64,000 nucleotides of DNA, taken from Neisseria mucosa (lineage in GTDB: Bacteria > Pseudomonadota > Gammaproteobacteria > Burkholderiales > Neisseriaceae). Each line of letters begins with the position of its first letter. The stretch's first letter is position 1. The position numbers and the translations under genes are program-made. Shown here in pieces: positions 60,278 through 64,000 of the stretch. Under the pieces are notes generated by a model. It ran no database searches. It saw only the letters and a list, made by a program, of their open reading frames with translations, and was not told the origin of the DNA. The DNA is taken from the NCBI GenBank assembly GCA_003028315.1, contig CP028150.1:310001-374000 (forward strand), written 5' to 3'.

Positions 60278-60877
60278 ATGTCAGAACATACTACGCTGAT
60301 TATTAATTGGAAAGGTCCATATTCATACGATGATATTACCAACAATCCAGAGTTGAGAAATGGATTGTATAGTGGATTAAATTTAAACCAGTACGGCGTT
60401 GCCTCGCCTTGCCGTACTATTTGTACTGTCTGCGGCTTCGTCGCCTTGTCCTGATTTAAATTTAATCCACTATATCTTGCGGCAGGCAAACAAAAATATG
60501 AAAGAGGTGATAATTCCATCCAATATTGTGGAATTACGGAAGGAAATTTCTCCTCAAGATTTAGGAATCATCACAAACTCCCACTTATTACAAGAGAACA
60601 GGAATTTTGGTTGGGAACAGTGGCTGTACCAGCAAATGCGAGCCGTTATTATCTTGAAATGGCTGAAGCACTGATTATTTATTTCTGGCAACCCTCTTTA
60701 AACGAAAAGAAAAAAATTTCTCCGCCTAAATCAACAACAGTAATAAATTATTGGTTCACAAAAGACGGACAGCCTAGATTTAACCAGCGAGCTATTTATA
60801 GAGATTTACCAGATGTTCTATCATGGGATACAGAACATTGGAGAACGGGTAACCTAACTGTTTACACAGATTACTAA
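60278..60877 (+). pseudogene. GIY-YIG-domain protein gene split by a Correia element
   Basis: The frame starts at 60278 (GAGG upstream) and reads MSEHTTLIINWKGPYSYDD to GLY, then enters the element and stops at a TGA (60452-60454). Removing the element with one copy of its TA duplication (105 bp, 35 codons) restores an unbroken frame of 164 codons: GLYLAAGKQ, IQYCGITEGNFSSRFRNHHK and EMAEALIIYFWQPSLN match GLY/YCG, Arg/His and Glu...Asn of GIY-YIG domains. The part after the element could still start internally at 60611, but this lacks the domain core. AT-rich, unlike its neighbours, so probably acquired. Confidence 0.82.
60368..60474. repeat. Correia element (CREE), short 107-bp form, inside a gene
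   Basis: TATAGTGGATTAAATTTAAA to TTTAATCCACTATA. Both ends keep the TA target, and the host codon frame TTG-TAT-CTT is recovered on removal. The insert length is a multiple of three, but it carries an in-frame stop. Confidence 0.94.
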
Positions 60878-60920
60878 AATTTTATTTCTCAAAAATATCT
60901 TAATTTTAAAATATAGATAA

Positions 60921-60965
60921 AAAGGTCGTCTGAAAACCCTGCAATACGGTTTTCAGACGACCTTT
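60921..60965. terminator. Inverted uptake-sequence terminator between the GIY-YIG pseudogene and the DUF4198 gene
   Basis: AAAGGTCGTCTGAAAACC and GGTTTTCAGACGACCTTT; serves both convergent genes. Confidence 0.88.
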
Positions 60966-60976
60966 GTTATTGGATA

Positions 60977-61783
60977 TTAATGATGCGTATGACCGATTTG
61001 GAAGGTCAGGGTGGTGTAGTTCGCCTGTTTTTGGCACACGCTTTGATCGGGGAAATCGGCTTTGTGTTCTACGCTGGCTTTCCAGAAGCCTTGACGCAGG
61101 GGGATGATGCTGACTTCGCCTTTGTCGTCCGTAGTATCGGAGAAGGCTTGGGCTTCGGTTTTGTGGGTTTTGCTGCGGTCGCTGGTGTCGAAGCCGTCAA
61201 ATGTGGCGGTAACGGTGGCGTTCGGTAGCGGCTCGCCGTTGAAAAGGACGCGGACTTTGAAGCGTTCGCCGACGTGGACGTTGGCGGGGTTGTCCAGCGG
61301 AACGATTTCCAGATGTTGTCCGACTTGCTTGGTGATGACGGCGGTGTCTGCGCTTTCGTGGCCGACGTTGACGATGTTTTTACCGAACATTCGGGTTTGT
61401 TCGCAATAGCTGGCGTCAGGCATTTCGTTGATGCTCGCTTGTTTCCAGCCTGCGCTGTTTTTAGACCAGAAAGTCGGCTGGTATTCGGCGGTAACGAGGT
61501 AGCTGCCGTCTTTGACAGGGAGTTTGCTGCGGTATTGGTAGTTGTACGTCCCTTTTTGAATCAGATTTTCTTTGCCTTTTTCGGTAATCAGCTGCATGGG
61601 CTTGCTGAAAATGTGCAGGCGGTCTTTGGCGATGGGTTCGAGTTCGGGGAACTCGCCATAGCCCAATTCGGCTTGCAGGTATTCGCCGCCGTGCGTATGG
61701 GCGGTTTCGACCCAGACGCGGTGTGCTTGGGCGGTTGTGCTGAACAGGAGTGCGGATGCGATGAACAATGCGGTTTTTTTCAT
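60977..61783 (-). CDS. DUF4198-family periplasmic protein
   Basis: A 268-residue exported protein with signal peptide ending STTAQA. The mature start HRVWVETAHTHGG and the later GERFKVRVLFNGEPLPNATVTATFDGF and GEVSIIPLRQGFWKASVEHK match DUF4198 proteins, which are linked to nickel/cobalt or iron uptake in other bacteria. The His-rich first and last residues (HTHGG, GHTHH) may bind metal. AGAACCC precedes the start; no transporter gene is adjacent. Confidence 0.85.
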   Translation of the reverse strand: MKKTALFIASALLFSTTAQAHRVWVETAHTHGGEYLQAELGYGEFPELEPIAKDRLHIFSKPMQLITEKGKENLIQKGTYNYQYRSKLPVKDGSYLVTAEYQPTFWSKNSAGWKQASINEMPDASYCEQTRMFGKNIVNVGHESADTAVITKQVGQHLEIVPLDNPANVHVGERFKVRVLFNGEPLPNATVTATFDGFDTSDRSKTHKTEAQAFSDTTDDKGEVSIIPLRQGFWKASVEHKADFPDQSVCQKQANYTTLTFQIGHTHH

Positions 61784-61818
61784 GGGTTCTCCAAATGTAT
61801 CGGGTAGAAATTTGATTG

Positions 61819-61831
61819 GTTATAATATAAC
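61819..61831. promoter_or_regulatory. AT palindrome upstream of the DUF4198 gene
   Basis: GTTATA-A-TATAAC is a perfect odd-length dyad 36 bp before the start codon, overlapping a -10-like TATTAT on the minus strand. It may be an operator or chance in AT-rich DNA. Confidence 0.25.
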
Positions 61832-61863
61832 AATTTTATTTATAACGAAACGGTTTCATGAAA

Positions 61864-61905
61864 AAAGGTCGTCTGAAAACAGGATTTCTGTTTTCAGACG
61901 ACCTT
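61864..61905. terminator. Inverted uptake-sequence hairpin upstream of the DUF4198 gene
   Basis: AAAGGTCGTCTGAAAACAG and CTGTTTTCAGACGACCTTT form a 19-bp stem. It lies before both minus-strand genes' boundary, ending any transcript from bamC. Confidence 0.8.
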
Positions 61906-62036
61906 TCGCTTAGCTGATGTTTAAGCGTTAACCGGCTTTAGAAGTAATATGGTGTACTCATTTTTAAATTGAATCAATAAATTGACAGATCTATTTTTGA
62001 AATAACTTTATTTTGCTTGTCGCTTTTGATAAGCAC

Positions 62037-62065
62037 AAAAACCTCCTGCGTACAGGAGGTTTTTT
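62037..62065. terminator. Rho-independent terminator after bamC
   Basis: ACCTCCTG and CAGGAGGT around a CGTA loop, flanked by A and T runs, 11 bp past the bamC stop. Confidence 0.92.
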
Positions 62066-62075
62066 GAGAAGCGGA

Positions 62076-63203
62076 TTAGCGCAGTTCTGTATGCAGGCGG
62101 CTGAGGAGTGTAGAGGCATCGCTGCCGTTGTATGCGCTGCCATCTTTGTTGAGAAGGCGGATTCGCGAACCGCCGTTAACAGGCTCGACGAATACGATGA
62201 TTTCGGGGTAGGCTGCTGGTTTCTCAACTTTTTTGCCTTTGCCGAATATACGGCCGAAGAGGCCCGGTTTTTTCGTGGAAACGGCTTCGCTTTCGTTAGG
62301 TGCCTGTTGAACCAAGAAGGCGTGGCGTTCGATGTTTTGACCCAAGACATTCAAGCCGATGCGGTCGAGGGCGAGCGCGGTGCGGCGCCAGTTGCGGCCG
62401 TAGTCGCCGGAGACGAGCAGGGTGTTGCCGTCGATTCGCGCCAATTCGTTGCCGCTGCGTTTGGCGACGCTTTGGGACAGCGCATTTTCGGCTTGTTGCT
62501 GATCGACGCCCATATATTGCATGAAGCGTGCGAGGAAGGCGGCTTCAAGATTTGGGTCGTTGGCGGCAGGCTGCCATGTGGTCGTGTCTTTGTTTTTGTC
62601 TGCGTAAACTTCTTTCATGCCTTTGTGGGCGAAGAAGACGTCGGTCGTGCCGTTTTTGCTTTGTTCGATACGGATGATAAATTTATCGCGCTCGCTGGTG
62701 GAATAGATGCCGCCTAAGCCGACTTTGTCCAAGAGGTGGCGCAGGCCGTCTTGCGGAATTTTCGCGCGGTTTTCAGCCCACTCGGTTTCCATTTGACCGA
62801 TACCGGGTTCTTCGGATTTGATGTCGAAACCGTTTTCTTGCCAGAATGCTTTCAGCAAAGGCCAAATTTCGGCAGGAGATTTACCTTGGACTTCAACCCA
62901 GCGTTGGTTGCCATCGCGTTCTAAACGGACGCCTTTGACGGATTTGAGGACTTCGGAGTTGGCGGCTTGTTGGGTTGCCGATGTGCGGCGGCTCAGGTCG
63001 CTGGCACGGACGGCACCGCTGCCCGCAGGTACTTGATAAAGATTGCCTTGATCGGGGTTAGTCAAATCAGGCGGTACTTCTAATTTGACGATTTTGCGTG
63101 TCTGGGTTTGGTAATCCAGCTTAGGCAGGTCTTTTTTGTTGCCTGAACAGGCAGTCATGCTGATCAGGGCGATTGCTACGACGACAGGTTTTATATAGGC
63201 CAT
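62076..63203 (-). CDS. bamC: Outer-membrane assembly lipoprotein BamC
   Basis: A 375-residue lipoprotein of the beta-barrel assembly machine. The signal peptide ends ALISMTAC. An unstructured N-terminal part that contacts BamD (KLDYQTQTRKIVKLEVPPDLT) is followed by two helix-grip domains (WVEVQGKSPAEIWPLLKAFWQENGF and NWRRTALALDRIGLNV). AGGAAACC precedes the ATG at 63203; the in-frame extension to 63407 reads back over dapA and the hairpin and is rejected. dapA lies upstream, as in many Gram-negatives. Confidence 0.94.
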   Translation of the reverse strand: MAYIKPVVVAIALISMTACSGNKKDLPKLDYQTQTRKIVKLEVPPDLTNPDQGNLYQVPAGSGAVRASDLSRRTSATQQAANSEVLKSVKGVRLERDGNQRWVEVQGKSPAEIWPLLKAFWQENGFDIKSEEPGIGQMETEWAENRAKIPQDGLRHLLDKVGLGGIYSTSERDKFIIRIEQSKNGTTDVFFAHKGMKEVYADKNKDTTTWQPAANDPNLEAAFLARFMQYMGVDQQQAENALSQSVAKRSGNELARIDGNTLLVSGDYGRNWRRTALALDRIGLNVLGQNIERHAFLVQQAPNESEAVSTKKPGLFGRIFGKGKKVEKPAAYPEIIVFVEPVNGGSRIRLLNKDGSAYNGSDASTLLSRLHTELR

Positions 63204-63237
63204 ATTGGTTTCCTGTGGGATGTGATGGGTTAACGGC

Positions 63238-63278
63238 AGGTCGTCTGAAAATTTGGAAACGGTTTTCAGACGACCTTT
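63238..63278. terminator. Inverted uptake-sequence hairpin between dapA and bamC
   Basis: AGGTCGTCTGAAAA and TTTTCAGACGACCTTT around a short loop, right after the dapA stop on the minus strand. Confidence 0.8.
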
Positions 63279-63283
63279 GCGGT

Positions 63284-64000
63284 TTATGCGGTGAGTTGTC
63301 CGGATTCTTGCAATGCGGCGCGGACTTTTGCCTGTCCGGCTTCGGTTAGGGGGACGAGCGGCAGGCGGACATAAGGGTCGCATTTGCCCAATGCGGAGAT
63401 GCCCCATTTGGGCGCGGCAGGACTTGGTTCGCAGAACATAGTGTTATAAATCGGAATCAGGCGGTCATTTAATTGACGAGCGGTCGCAATATCGCCTGCA
63501 AGGGCGGCGCGGCACATATCGGCGAAGAGTTTGGGGGCGACATTGGCGGCAACGGTCACAACGCCTTTCCCGCCGCAGAGCATGAAGGGCAGGCCGGTGG
63601 GGTCATCGCCGGAAAGGATGGTGAAACCTTCGGGCGCGTGTTTGATTAATTCGAGATTGCTGCCGATGTTGCCGCTGGCTTCTTTGACGCCGACGATGTT
63701 CGGGATTTTGGCAAGGCGCAGGATGGTGTCGTTGGTCATGCTGACGACGGTGCGGCCGGGTACATTGTAGATAATCATCGGAATCGAGGTGGATTCGGCG
63801 ATGGTTTTGAAATGTTGGTAAATGCCTTCTTGGGAGGGCTTGTTGTAATAGGGGACGACGGAGAGGGTGTAGTCTGCACCGGCTTTTTCGGCGGCGCGGG
63901 AGAGCGCGATGGCTTCGAGGGTGTTGTTGGCGCCGGTGCCGGCGATAACGGGAACACGCTTGTTGACGTGTTTGACCGTTTCTTCGATTACGCTTAAATG
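63284..64000 (-). CDS. dapA: 4-hydroxy-tetrahydrodipicolinate synthase (N-terminus outside window)
   Basis: The last 238 codons of the lysine/diaminopimelate enzyme that joins pyruvate and aspartate semialdehyde. The Schiff-base Lys is in VGVKEASG, the catalytic Tyr region is VPYYNKPSQEG, and IIYNVPGRT precedes it. About 53 N-terminal residues lie beyond the window end. Upstream frame reads without stop to base 64000. Confidence 0.95.
   Translation of the reverse strand, partial: HLSVIEETVKHVNKRVPVIAGTGANNTLEAIALSRAAEKAGADYTLSVVPYYNKPSQEGIYQHFKTIAESTSIPMIIYNVPGRTVVSMTNDTILRLAKIPNIVGVKEASGNIGSNLELIKHAPEGFTILSGDDPTGLPFMLCGGKGVVTVAANVAPKLFADMCRAALAGDIATARQLNDRLIPIYNTMFCEPSPAAPKWGISALGKCDPYVRLPLVPLTEAGQAKVRAALQESGQLTA

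Overview
The window is chromosomal DNA of a Neisseria species. Three things point to this: very many copies of a 12-bp DNA uptake sequence of the AGGTCGTCTGAA type, often as inverted pairs forming terminators; Correia elements (CREE) and a dRS3-type intergenic repeat; and typical neisserial genes (pglL, lipoprotein Sco, ltgA, bamC, an inovirus with a TspB-like protein). The AGGTCGTCTGAA dialect, a complete nosRZDFYL cluster and a full sulfate permease suggest a commensal of the N. mucosa/sicca group rather than N. meningitidis or N. gonorrhoeae. That species assignment is inference.

Layout. 1-4.3 kb: pilin O-glycosylation ligase PglL (cut by the window start), a nitroreductase, tRNA-Asn, a small lipoprotein and a hemerythrin-type nitrosative-stress protein. 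4.5-7.6 kb: sulfate ABC transporter cysT-cysW-cysA. 7.6-8.7 kb: IS1655 (IS30 family). 8.7-11.7 kb: hisG, a GIY-YIG nuclease gene and hisD. 11.9-14.6 kb: sco, then tRNA-Leu used as the attachment site of a wrecked integrase island with duplicated att-like ends. 14.8-16.0 kb: an IS3-family element. 16.0-24.7 kb: nosR, nosZ, nosD, nosF, nosY, nosL for nitrous oxide respiration, with an FNR-type box placed at about -41.5. 24.9-33.0 kb: housekeeping genes (accD, trpA, a DUF808 gene, lnt, rpoH, a YqeY-like gene, rpsU, grxD, upp). 33.0-39.7 kb: a filamentous prophage (Rep, ssDNA-binding protein, coat, TspB-like adsorption protein, Zot) with an IS110-family recombinase instead of a tyrosine integrase, preceded by a strongly structured non-coding region. 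39.8-55.5 kb: a DUF2322-like gene, an LplT-like MFS gene, ccoS, ackA, recN, gshB, dgkA, a copper chaperone gene, mnmA, fadD, phoH and the gmk-rpoZ-spoT operon. 55.6-56.5 kb: an IS5-family element next to apt. 56.5-64 kb: apt, ltgA, tRNA-Ser, a pseudouridine synthase gene, a GIY-YIG gene split by a Correia element, a DUF4198 gene, bamC and dapA (cut by the window end).

Functional links. The nos cluster, the hemerythrin protein, Sco, CcoS and the PCuAC-type copper chaperone fit a low-oxygen, denitrifying and copper-dependent respiratory lifestyle. Much of the accessory content sits in transcription-terminating uptake-sequence hairpins: two of the three insertion sequences landed inside them. 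The most notable observations are the IS110-recombinase filamentous prophage with its folded non-coding region, the Correia element that splits a GIY-YIG gene and whose computed removal restores the frame, and the GIY-YIG gene translationally coupled inside the histidine operon.
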